DNA of 6,910 nucleotides from an uncultured Collinsella sp. (lineage in GTDB: Bacteria > Actinomycetota > Coriobacteriia > Coriobacteriales > Coriobacteriaceae). The notes under the pieces were generated by a model. It ran no database searches. It saw only the letters and a list, made by a program, of their open reading frames with translations, and was not told where the DNA came from. The position numbers were made by a program, and so were the translations under genes. The stretch spans positions 1-6,910 of the forward strand of contig UROZ01000108.1 in NCBI GenBank assembly GCA_900549655.1, given 5' to 3'. Within the stretch, counting starts at the first letter, position 1, and each line of letters begins with the position of its first letter. Positions 1 to 5,382 of the stretch are shown here, piece by piece.

Positions 1-84
1 GGACGGGGCTTTTTTGACTACTTTCTCGCAAACGCAAGTGCTCGGCGAGGCAGCCGACAAGAGGTAGTCAAAAAAGCCCCGTCC
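1..84. repeat. Long inverted repeat (21-bp perfect arms), possible dispersed palindromic element
   Basis: Bases 1-21 and 64-84 are exact reverse complements: each strand reads GGACGGGGC, six T, then GACTAC. The 42-nt loop (22-63) holds a further 5-bp hairpin (42-46 with 53-57). A third GACTAC at 91-96, preceded by an A-run, can also pair with GTAGTC at 64-69. The element lies beyond the 3' end of xseB on the minus strand and touches the left window edge, so it may extend further. The T-run lies inside the stem rather than after it, so it is not a textbook intrinsic terminator, although transcript-end protection or bidirectional termination is possible. The shape suggests a REP/MITE-like intergenic repeat. 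No second copy is visible here, so that identity is inference. Confidence 0.7.
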
Positions 85-118
85 CAAAAAGACTACCCCA
101 AAGTGGGCTGCGGGATGG

Positions 119-385
119 TTAGAACGAGAGGTTGTCGTCGATGTTGGCGGCTTCGCCGTCGGCGAGCACGTCGTTGCCGTCGACATCCTTAAGGAGCACC
201 GAGACCTTCTGCTCGGCATCAGCCAGGCGGGTACGCAGGCTCTTGAGAAGCTCGACGCCGCGGGTGTAGCTCTCGAGCGATTCCTCGAGCTCCATGTCGC
301 CCGACTCCAGGCTGCGGATAATGAGCTCCAGCTCCTGCGAGGCCTGCTTGTACGTAAGCTGCTCGACCGGGGTCTTCTCTGCCAT
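119..385 (-). CDS. xseB: Exodeoxyribonuclease VII small subunit
   Basis: This 88-aa protein is the small subunit of exonuclease VII, which assembles in several copies on XseA to degrade single-stranded DNA from both ends into short oligonucleotides in the cytoplasm. The family signature is clear: YKQASQELELIIRSLESGDMELEESLESYTRGVELLKSLR, a helical hairpin at about residues 12-51 with the conserved LESG turn and LEESL, then a second helix ending in LADAEQKV. The acidic tail of about 25 residues (after K61) is a little longer than in many homologues. The ATG is preceded by GGAAAGGAAA (391-400) at suitable spacing. It follows xseA by 42 bp on the same strand, the usual subunit order, and is almost certainly co-transcribed with it. 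Confidence 0.95.
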   Translation of the reverse strand: MAEKTPVEQLTYKQASQELELIIRSLESGDMELEESLESYTRGVELLKSLRTRLADAEQKVSVLLKDVDGNDVLADGEAANIDDNLSF

Positions 386-427
386 ATCTGTTTCCTTTCC
401 TAAAGGTCTATCACAATGAAACGCGGT

Positions 428-1879
428 CTACTCAACCGTATCGACGGTTGCTGCCACGTTACCATCCGCCATACGCACGCGGATGGCGTCACCGGGCTTA
501 AAAGTCTTAGCGCTCGTAGCCACGCCGCCATCGCTGTATGCGATGGAGTAGCCGCGGGCAAGCACTTTGAGCGGTGACAGGGCATCGAGCGAGGCCGCTG
601 CGCGACCCAAGTCGGACGCGGGTTTGCTCAACATCGTGCGTCCCTGTTGCTCCAGACGGGAACTCGCGAGCGTGAGCGCATGGCGCTTGCCATCGAGCCC
701 CGAGGTGCTTGCGACCAAGCGCTCGGGCAGGCGCTCATAGTTCGAACGGAACACCCCGACCGAGCGCGCAATGGCGCCCGACAGGCGGTCAGCGGTCAGG
801 GCAAGCTCCGACTCGCGACGCTCGACCATAAACGTTGGATCGTTCAGGCACGGGCGGCACGCGGCCGCATCGAGCGCATCGCCCAAGCGCGCCGTATAGG
901 TATCCCAGGCACGCCGACCACGCTGATCGAGCATCTCCAGATCGACCTGATCCGACCCGATCATCGAAGCCATCGCAGCACCTAGGCGCTGACGGCGCGT
1001 CTCGAGCACATCCGCCAGCTCTGTCATAGCCGGTGCCACGGATTCTGCCGCCGCCGTGGGCGTGGAAGCGCGACGGTCGCTCACCATGTCGCAGATCGAG
1101 GTATCGGGCTCATGGCCAATGCCCGTCACCACAGGCACGGGGCAAGCCGCTACCGCACGGGCAAGGTCCTCGTCGTTGAAGGTCATGAGGTCCTCGAAGG
1201 AACCGCCGCCGCGCACGAGCAAAATGCAATCGAGCGCGGGCGTGATGGCAGCGGCGCGGCGCAGACCCTCAATAAGCTCCGCCGGCGCGCCCTCGCCTTG
1301 GACCTTGGCACCCACGCAAACGAGCTCGACAAGTGGGTTGCGACGGCGCAGCGTACGCTTGACGTCGTCGATCACGGCGCCCGAAAGCGAGGTGACGACC
1401 GCCACGCGTGAGCAAAACACCGGAATGCGACGTTTGCGCGCCTCGTCCATCAGGCCCTCGCGACGCAGCTTTTCGGCCAGTTGTGCCACCTGCTGACGCA
1501 GCAGGCCCTCCCCCGCCAGCGAGAACGAACGGGCGACAAAGCTCATACGGCCCGTGGGCTTATAGAGATTGAAGCTGCCCTTAAAGCTCACCTGCATACC
1601 GTCGCGCAAGTCGAAGGTGCGCTTAAGATAGGCACCCTTCCAGATGATGCAATCGACGGCAGCCGAGTCGTCCTTGATCTGGAAGTAGCAGTGGCCGCTT
1701 CGGGCATTGGGGCCACGAAAGCCCGTGACCTCGCCCAGGACGCTCAGCTGCGGAATGGCATCGAGCGCGCCAGCGGCGATCTCCACCGCCTGGCTCACGC
1801 TGAGCTCCTTGCGCTCCTGCTCGTCCGAGCCGTCAAACTCGGCGGAAACGCTGTTGCCGGTTAGATTCCAGCCTGCCAC
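428..1879 (-). CDS. xseA: Exodeoxyribonuclease VII large subunit
   Basis: This is the catalytic subunit of exonuclease VII (single-strand-specific DNase, acting in repair and in removal of ssDNA), 483 aa from the chosen GTG. An N-terminal OB-fold ssDNA-binding domain spans about residues 26-122 (LSVSQAVEIAAGAL, then LGEVTGFR, GHCYFQIKD, VSFKGSFNLYKPTGRM). The nuclease domain follows with TSLSGAVIDD (163-172), RGGGSFEDLMTFND (223-236), GIGHEPD (253-259) and ASTPTAAAE (271-279), then a long helical XseB-binding region and a terminal LSPLKVLARGYSI (434-446). All expected blocks are present and the length is slightly above the typical 400-460 aa. An upstream in-frame GTG (1906) and ATG (1897) extend the frame, but AAAGGAGG lies inside that extension, four bases before GTG 1879, so I start there. 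It forms a unit with xseB downstream. Confidence 0.94.
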   Translation of the reverse strand: MAGWNLTGNSVSAEFDGSDEQERKELSVSQAVEIAAGALDAIPQLSVLGEVTGFRGPNARSGHCYFQIKDDSAAVDCIIWKGAYLKRTFDLRDGMQVSFKGSFNLYKPTGRMSFVARSFSLAGEGLLRQQVAQLAEKLRREGLMDEARKRRIPVFCSRVAVVTSLSGAVIDDVKRTLRRRNPLVELVCVGAKVQGEGAPAELIEGLRRAAAITPALDCILLVRGGGSFEDLMTFNDEDLARAVAACPVPVVTGIGHEPDTSICDMVSDRRASTPTAAAESVAPAMTELADVLETRRQRLGAAMASMIGSDQVDLEMLDQRGRRAWDTYTARLGDALDAAACRPCLNDPTFMVERRESELALTADRLSGAIARSVGVFRSNYERLPERLVASTSGLDGKRHALTLASSRLEQQGRTMLSKPASDLGRAAASLDALSPLKVLARGYSIAYSDGGVATSAKTFKPGDAIRVRMADGNVAATVDTVE

Positions 1880-1883
1880 GCAG

Positions 1884-1891
1884 CCTCCTTT
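1884..1891 (-). promoter_or_regulatory. Strong Shine-Dalgarno deciding the xseA start
   Basis: The minus strand reads AAAGGAGG, then CTGC, then GTG (1879-1877). The upstream in-frame GTG at 1906 and ATG at 1897 have no purine-rich site, and translation from either would run through this site. The four-base spacing is a little short, but the match to the 16S tail is near perfect. Confidence 0.75.
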
Positions 1892-1900
1892 CGTCATCGT

Positions 1901-1923
1901 GCACACGGGCTCCAGCCCTGTGC
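1901..1923 (-). other. Leader hairpin upstream of xseA
   Basis: The minus strand reads GCAC, A, GGGC, TGGA, GCCC, GT, GTGC: two 4-bp helices separated by a small internal loop, with a UGGA loop. It sits 9 nt upstream of the xseA Shine-Dalgarno. A TACTAT hexamer at 1946-1941 (minus) would start a transcript near 1934 and place the hairpin in a leader of about 55 nt, but no convincing -35 accompanies it. Role unknown; it could stabilise the transcript end. Confidence 0.35.
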
Positions 1924-1948
1924 AAATTCAAGTCCCACACATAGTACA

Positions 1949-1978
1949 GCGCCGCGGGGACACAAATCCCCGCGGCGC
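1949..1978 (-). terminator. 12-bp GC-rich hairpin between metallopeptidase gene and xseA
   Basis: Arms 1949-1960 and 1967-1978 pair perfectly over 12 bp around a 6-nt loop (1961-1966). Three more pairs (1946-1948 with 1980-1982) can form past one bulged C. It begins 16 bp after the metallopeptidase stop, where a terminator is expected. The minus strand continues TGTACTATGTG without a U-tract, so this would be a U-poor terminator of the kind seen in GC-rich actinobacteria, or a processing or stabilising structure. The hairpin is certain; the role is inferred. Confidence 0.6.
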
Positions 1979-1994
1979 CTGTCAAGCCAATTTG

Positions 1995-2699
1995 TTATCG
2001 GTTGGAGTTTCTGTTGTAGCGAGCCATAAGATAGAGCAGCTGAATGATCGAAGTGAGCGCTGCGGCAACATAGGTAAGCGCGGCTGCCGTCAGGACCTTC
2101 TTGGCACCGTTGACCTGCTTGGAGCTCATACCCGACTGCTCGATATACGCCACGGCGCGGCGGCTGGCATCAATCTCGACCGGCAGCGTAACCAACTGGA
2201 ACAACACACTAAACGAGAAGAAGATCAGCGCGAGGGTCGTGAGTCCCGCGATGTTCATAAACAGACCCATGAGCAACACGATGGTCCAAGTGTTCTGGGT
2301 AAAGTTGACGACCGGCACGAGGGCGGTGCGTACCTTCATCATGGCATAACCACTTTGACGCTGGGCGGCATGGCCCGCCTCGTGGCAGGCGACGGCAACG
2401 CTTGCGACCGAACCGCCCGAACGGTTGGCATCCGACAGATACAGGTTGTTGTCCTGCGGGTTGTAATGGTCGGTGAGCTCGCCAGCGACACCCTTGATAC
2501 CCACGGCGTTACAACCGTTGGCATCGAGCATGCGGCGAGCGACCGTGGCACCCGTATCGCCGTCCGAGCGAACCTTGGACCAGGTTTTGTACGTCGAGTT
2601 GATATAGTTCTGTGCGGCAAGGCCAAGCACCGTGCAGACAAGAACAACCAGCAGGTACAGCGGGTCGATGCCAAAGCCGTATCCATAGTAATAAGGCAT
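1995..2699 (-). CDS. Membrane-bound zinc metallopeptidase, YugP type
   Basis: This 234-aa integral membrane protein matches the neutral zinc metallopeptidase family typified by Bacillus YugP, whose substrate is unknown. The start MPYYYGYGFGIDPLYLL is typical. A first membrane helix spans about residues 13-32, and a soluble part carries the HEAGH zinc motif at 106-110 (H106 and H110 as ligands, E107 as general base). Three more hydrophobic segments follow at about 126-150, 152-172 and 203-226. E175 in LPVEIDASRRA is the likely third zinc ligand. The family motif DHYNPQDNNLYLSD (77-90) is intact. GGAGG at 2707-2711, seven bases before ATG 2699, fixes the start; the frame stays open upstream to about 2768 but without start support. 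It lies between rnd and xseA on the same strand. Assigning it to proteolysis at the membrane rests on family only. Confidence 0.88.
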   Translation of the reverse strand: MPYYYGYGFGIDPLYLLVVLVCTVLGLAAQNYINSTYKTWSKVRSDGDTGATVARRMLDANGCNAVGIKGVAGELTDHYNPQDNNLYLSDANRSGGSVASVAVACHEAGHAAQRQSGYAMMKVRTALVPVVNFTQNTWTIVLLMGLFMNIAGLTTLALIFFSFSVLFQLVTLPVEIDASRRAVAYIEQSGMSSKQVNGAKKVLTAAALTYVAAALTSIIQLLYLMARYNRNSNR

Positions 2700-2824
2700 G
2701 CGAATTCCTCCGAATCGAGTTACACGTTGGAGGCATTCTACCCACTCGCCCAGCCAACGAGACGCCATCGATGTTTTGGCATTGCTGCTCTAGAACGTTT
2801 GCAGCGTTTGGTAAAACCGCGTAA
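2700..2824 (-). other. Intergenic rnd-metallopeptidase spacer with possible -10
   Basis: This 125-bp gap holds a TAGAAT hexamer on the minus strand (2740-2735) that would start a transcript about 28 nt before the metallopeptidase ATG. I find no matching -35 at 16-18 bp. Just after the rnd stop there is only a weak imperfect hairpin without a U-run, so no convincing terminator is seen, and read-through from rnd is possible. CGTTTG occurs twice (2796-2801, 2805-2810). Confidence 0.3.
2707..2711 (-). promoter_or_regulatory. Shine-Dalgarno deciding the metallopeptidase start
   Basis: The minus strand reads GGAGG, seven bases, then ATG (2699-2697). It rejects a 23-residue longer reading of the same frame whose extension (MASRWLGEWVECLQRVTRFGGIR) does not look like this family. 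Confidence 0.75.
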
Positions 2825-3958
2825 CTATAAAAGCTCGATTTTGCCGTCCTTCACGGTGAGCCCCATGTTGCCCGAGAGCAGATCGTCCAGACGCGAGCCC
2901 ACAAGCTCAAAGCGCCAGCCTTCGCGCAGGGGGCTCTGCTCGGGGTGCTCAATATAGTCGGCCAGGTCATCGCGCGAGGCAATGACCGAGGTCGCCACGC
3001 CCGAGCGCTCGGCAACTAGGCGAATGAGCGCATACATCAGGTCCGTCACGCTCTCCAACTCCGGAGAGATCTGGCGATGCCCGCGCACCATGAGCGGCAG
3101 GCGATCGTGCGGGCAGCTTGCGCCACGCTTGATGGCCATGAGCGCACCGTCCACGTCGCGCTCCCCCAACTGATCGGTACCGCGAATGCTACGGAACTCC
3201 TCAACGCGCACGGGATTGCGCTTGACGAGCGCAAGCAGCGTGTCGTCGGACATGACCCACTTGCGCGGGATGTTACGGCGCTCGGCGCGGTCCTCGCGCC
3301 AGGCGGCGAGCTCGCGTGCGATGCCCAGCTGGTGGCGGCTACACGAGTTGATGCGCTTGACCTTGCGGAATGCCTCGTGACGGTCGGCGCGATAGTGCGA
3401 CTCGTCAGCCAGCGGGCGTAGCTCGTCGAGCACCCAGTCCACACGGCCCAGCTCGCGCAGGCGACTCACCATCTCGGTATAGGCGACGATCAAGTACTTG
3501 ACGTCATCAATCGCGTACTTAATCTGCTTATCGGTCAGCGGGCGACGCGACCAGTCGGTCAGCGACTCGGTCTTGGGCAGCGAGACGCCGCAAAACGTCT
3601 GAACAAGCGCGCCATACGAAATCTGCTGGCGCTCGCCCAAAAAGGCAGCGGCGACCTGCGTATCGAAAATCGGTCGTGGCAGCACGCCCACGGTATGGAG
3701 CATAACCTCCATATCCTGCGAGCAGGCGTGGAAGACCTTAGTCACGCTCTCGTCTGCCATAAGCTCGGCCAGCGGCGATAGGTCGTCGATTACCAGGGGA
3801 TCGACCGCGACGCTCTCAGCAGGGGTGGCAATCTGAACCAAGCACAGACGCGGATGGAACGTGCGCTCGCGCAAAAACTCGGTATCGACGGCAATCGCGT
3901 CGAACTCACGGGCGCGCTGGCAAAAGTCGAGTAGAGCCTGATGTGTGGAAATGTACAT
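2825..3958 (-). CDS. rnd: Ribonuclease D
   Basis: This 377-aa DEDDy-family 3'-5' exoribonuclease trims the 3' ends of tRNA precursors and other small RNAs in the cytoplasm. Catalytic residues are visible: D25 and E27 in AVDTEFLRE (exo I), D82 in FHACSQDMEVM (exo II), and Y148 with D152 in YAIDDVKYL (exo III). An HRDC domain follows at about 206-285 (CSRHQLGIARELAAWREDRAERRNIPRKWVMSDD), then a second HRDC-like segment at about 300-365, giving the length usual for RNase D. I start at ATG 3958, where homology begins (MYISTHQALLDF); its Shine-Dalgarno is weak (only a GGG six bases upstream). An in-frame GTG at 3994 would add 12 residues but has no better site. It is first in the minus-strand gene series and diverges from the lipid kinase gene. 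Confidence 0.92.
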   Translation of the reverse strand: MYISTHQALLDFCQRAREFDAIAVDTEFLRERTFHPRLCLVQIATPAESVAVDPLVIDDLSPLAELMADESVTKVFHACSQDMEVMLHTVGVLPRPIFDTQVAAAFLGERQQISYGALVQTFCGVSLPKTESLTDWSRRPLTDKQIKYAIDDVKYLIVAYTEMVSRLRELGRVDWVLDELRPLADESHYRADRHEAFRKVKRINSCSRHQLGIARELAAWREDRAERRNIPRKWVMSDDTLLALVKRNPVRVEEFRSIRGTDQLGERDVDGALMAIKRGASCPHDRLPLMVRGHRQISPELESVTDLMYALIRLVAERSGVATSVIASRDDLADYIEHPEQSPLREGWRFELVGSRLDDLLSGNMGLTVKDGKIELL

Positions 3959-4020
3959 ATCAACCCATCGAATAAGGTTAGGCCCGAAAAACACGGGTAG
4001 GATATCGGCATTGCCTTACA

Positions 4021-4028
4021 ACTATACT
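4021..4028. promoter_or_regulatory. Symmetric -10 element for divergent transcription
   Basis: ACTATACT reads TATACT on the plus strand (4023-4028) and TATAGT on the minus strand (4026-4021). Transcripts would start near 4035 (plus, leader of about 22 nt to the kinase ATG) and near 4014 (minus, leader of about 55 nt to the rnd ATG). The -35 regions are poor in both directions: GGATAT at 4000-4005 for plus and TTCCCG at 4049-4044 for minus. It is the best -10 match in the 98-bp divergent gap. Confidence 0.5.
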
Positions 4029-4056
4029 CGGTTAGTCACAGAACGGGAACGTAAGT

Positions 4057-4974
4057 ATGCGCTGCCTTATCATCCACAACCCGGCATCGGGCCCCAGCTC
4101 AGATGAAATCTACGCATTCATGCACGCCCTCGCGCAGGGCGGCGACGAGGTCGTGATGCGTTTTATCGGCGATGGCATGGAGCCCGAGGACGCCGTGGCA
4201 GACGTGCGCGAGTTTGATCGCGTGGTCGTTTCGGGCGGCGACGGCACCGTCTCCAACGTGCTCGACCAGATGCGCGGGTGCGGTGTCCCCACGCTCGTCT
4301 TCCCCTCCGGCACAGCCTGCCTGTTCTTTAACAACATCGGCAATGCCCCCGAGGCGGCGGCGCTCGCCAAGGCCTGCCGTGCCGGTCGCACGGTCAAAGT
4401 CGACATGGGCGAGCTCTTTTGGCTCGACGAGAACGGCAACGAGAAGCGCCACGGCTTCATCATCATCGCCGGCTCGGGCTTCGACGCCGAGATCATGATG
4501 AAGGCCGCCCCCACCAAAAACGACATCGGCGAGATCGCCTACTTCCTCTCTGCGCTCGCCACGCCCAACCCTACGGTAGCGCACTTTACGATTGAGCATG
4601 ACGGCATTGTCGAGGAGCTCGACGGCATCTGCTGCATGGCCGGCAACACCTCGGTCATCCAAAACGACATCAACCTGTTCCCCGACTGCCGCATGAACGA
4701 TGGCATGGTCGACATTGCGGTCATCGAACCCGTGCGCACCGTGCAGCTGCTGCCTACTGTGATCACCGCTGCGCTTGACCCCGCCGGCAAGGTACTCGGG
4801 CGCCCGCAGTTCAAGATCATCCAGACCAAGGAAGCCAAGATCACCTGCACCCCGTCGCTGGGCATGCAGTTCGATGGCGAGATTATCTCCAGCAATTCGG
4901 GCGTCTTTGGAGCCCGCGCGCTTCCGCAATGCCTCGACCTCATCGTCGACGAATTCTCCCCGCTCGGAAAATAG
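4057..4974 (+). CDS. Diacylglycerol/lipid kinase family protein
   Basis: This 305-aa protein has the DAGK catalytic fold: an N-terminal nucleotide-binding lobe beginning LIIHNPASG (4-12), the signature SGGDGTVSN (59-67), and PSGTACLFFNNIG (83-95), the equivalent of the family's PxGTxNxLA loop. NDGMVDIAV (214-222) and FDGE (272-275) supply the acidic residues expected at the active site (D215, E275 by analogy to DgkB). Length matches the bacterial YegS/DgkB/BmrU-like group, which phosphorylate diacylglycerol or related lipids at the inner membrane face. The exact substrate cannot be told. The conserved Asn after GTA is Cys here (C88). A weak GGGA Shine-Dalgarno (4045-4048) precedes the ATG. 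It diverges from rnd and is followed at once by a small membrane peptide gene. Confidence 0.87.
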   Translation: MRCLIIHNPASGPSSDEIYAFMHALAQGGDEVVMRFIGDGMEPEDAVADVREFDRVVVSGGDGTVSNVLDQMRGCGVPTLVFPSGTACLFFNNIGNAPEAAALAKACRAGRTVKVDMGELFWLDENGNEKRHGFIIIAGSGFDAEIMMKAAPTKNDIGEIAYFLSALATPNPTVAHFTIEHDGIVEELDGICCMAGNTSVIQNDINLFPDCRMNDGMVDIAVIEPVRTVQLLPTVITAALDPAGKVLGRPQFKIIQTKEAKITCTPSLGMQFDGEIISSNSGVFGARALPQCLDLIVDEFSPLGK

Positions 4975-4978
4975 GAGG
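4973..4978 (+). promoter_or_regulatory. Shine-Dalgarno overlapping the kinase stop codon
   Basis: AGGAGG shares its first two bases with the kinase TAG stop (4972-4974) and lies five bases before ATG 4984. Ribosomes finishing the kinase would stop on the initiation site of the next gene, which suggests translational coupling. Confidence 0.8.
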
Positions 4979-4983
4979 ACCCT

Positions 4984-5076
4984 ATGAACGACAATCCCCT
5001 GCTCGGCTTTATCATCATCGTTTTGGCCATGCTCGTCGGCTATGCGATCAACGTGATCCACCGCCGGAAGAAGTAA
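4984..5076 (+). CDS. Small single-pass membrane peptide (30 aa), unrecognised
   Basis: The sequence reads MNDNPLLGFIIIVLAMLVGY followed by AINVIHRRKK and TAA. It has a short polar N-terminus, one hydrophobic helix of about 20 residues (L6-I25) and a basic HRRKK tail, so by the positive-inside rule it likely spans the membrane with its C-terminus in the cytoplasm. A near-perfect AGGAGG at ideal spacing, overlap with the kinase stop and a strong terminator 36 bp downstream all argue for a real gene co-expressed with the kinase. I do not recognise a family. It might anchor or modulate the kinase at the membrane, but that is inference from context only. Confidence 0.7.
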   Translation: MNDNPLLGFIIIVLAMLVGYAINVIHRRKK

Positions 5077-5111
5077 TTCCACATTGGTATGATATTCATC
5101 CAATTATCGTC

Positions 5112-5156
5112 TCCCCTGCTGTTTATGCATTTGCCAAACAGCGGGGGATTTTCTTT
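5112..5156 (+). terminator. Intrinsic terminator after kinase and small peptide genes
   Basis: Arms 5112-5124 and 5136-5148 form a 13-bp stem (TCCCCTGCTGTTT with AAACAGCGGGGGA, one G-U pair) with an 11-nt loop, followed by TTTTCTTT (5149-5156). This is a textbook Rho-independent terminator ending the plus-strand unit. Confidence 0.88.
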
Positions 5157-5208
5157 GCGCCCCGTGCAAGGCGCTTTATTCAGGTAATGTAATTGCAGGA
5201 CGTCTTTA

Positions 5209-5237
5209 TTAAAGTAAAGCTACAAACCGAGTATAAT
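5209..5237 (+). promoter_or_regulatory. Sigma-70-type promoter for the dipeptidase gene
   Basis: A perfect TATAAT at 5232-5237 is preceded at 17 bp by TTAAAG (5209-5214), which matches TTGACA at three positions. It lies in the AT-rich stretch between the terminator and the dipeptidase gene. Transcription would begin near 5244, giving a leader of about 139 nt that contains the hairpin at 5340-5363. Confidence 0.65.
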
Positions 5238-5339
5238 TAACCACTCATCGCATATTTCATTACGCTTATCGAGTAAGTTTCTTTCATAGATGAATATTGT
5301 TTCCAGTTCGTTACGCTAATGGGGTGTCTTTATTGGCTG

Positions 5340-5363
5340 AAGCTCTCTGGCAACGGAGAGCTT
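5340..5363 (+). other. GCAA-tetraloop hairpin in the dipeptidase leader
   Basis: Bases 5340-5349 pair with 5354-5363 over 10 bp (one U-G), closed by the stable GNRA loop GCAA (5350-5353). Nine bases separate it from the GGGAGG ribosome binding site (5373-5378). Only a short UUUC follows, so it is not a normal terminator. The CTCTC in its 5' arm (5343-5347) could alternatively pair with GAGGG (5375-5379) of the ribosome binding site, giving a possible but unproven translational switch. It matches no riboswitch class I know. Confidence 0.5.
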
Positions 5364-5382
5364 TCGCACGCTGGGAGGGAAA

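Noticed and set aside
2700..2768. 23-residue N-terminal extension of the metallopeptidase
   Set aside because: GGAGG at correct spacing and the family-typical MPYYYGYG start favour ATG 2699.
1707..2957. 416-codon plus-strand open frame running across xseA, the metallopeptidase and the rnd 3' end
   Set aside because: It is antisense to three genes with clear family motifs, has no ribosome binding site and shows low-complexity R/H/T-rich sequence typical of GC-rich shadow frames.
4099..5103. 334-codon minus-strand open frame opposite the lipid kinase
   Set aside because: It is antisense to a gene with intact GGDGT and FDGE motifs; its D/V/H-rich composition is that of an opposite-strand shadow, and it would also read through the terminator-side spacer.
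5290..5319. Nine-codon frame (MNIVSSSLR) in the dipeptidase leader as a possible leader peptide
   Set aside because: There is no Shine-Dalgarno, no run of a regulatory codon and no attenuator beside it.
5202..5334. GTCTTTATT occurring twice (5202-5210 and 5326-5334), and TTACGCT twice (5260-5266 and 5311-5317)
   Set aside because: Short AT-rich matches at unequal spacing are not enough to propose operators.
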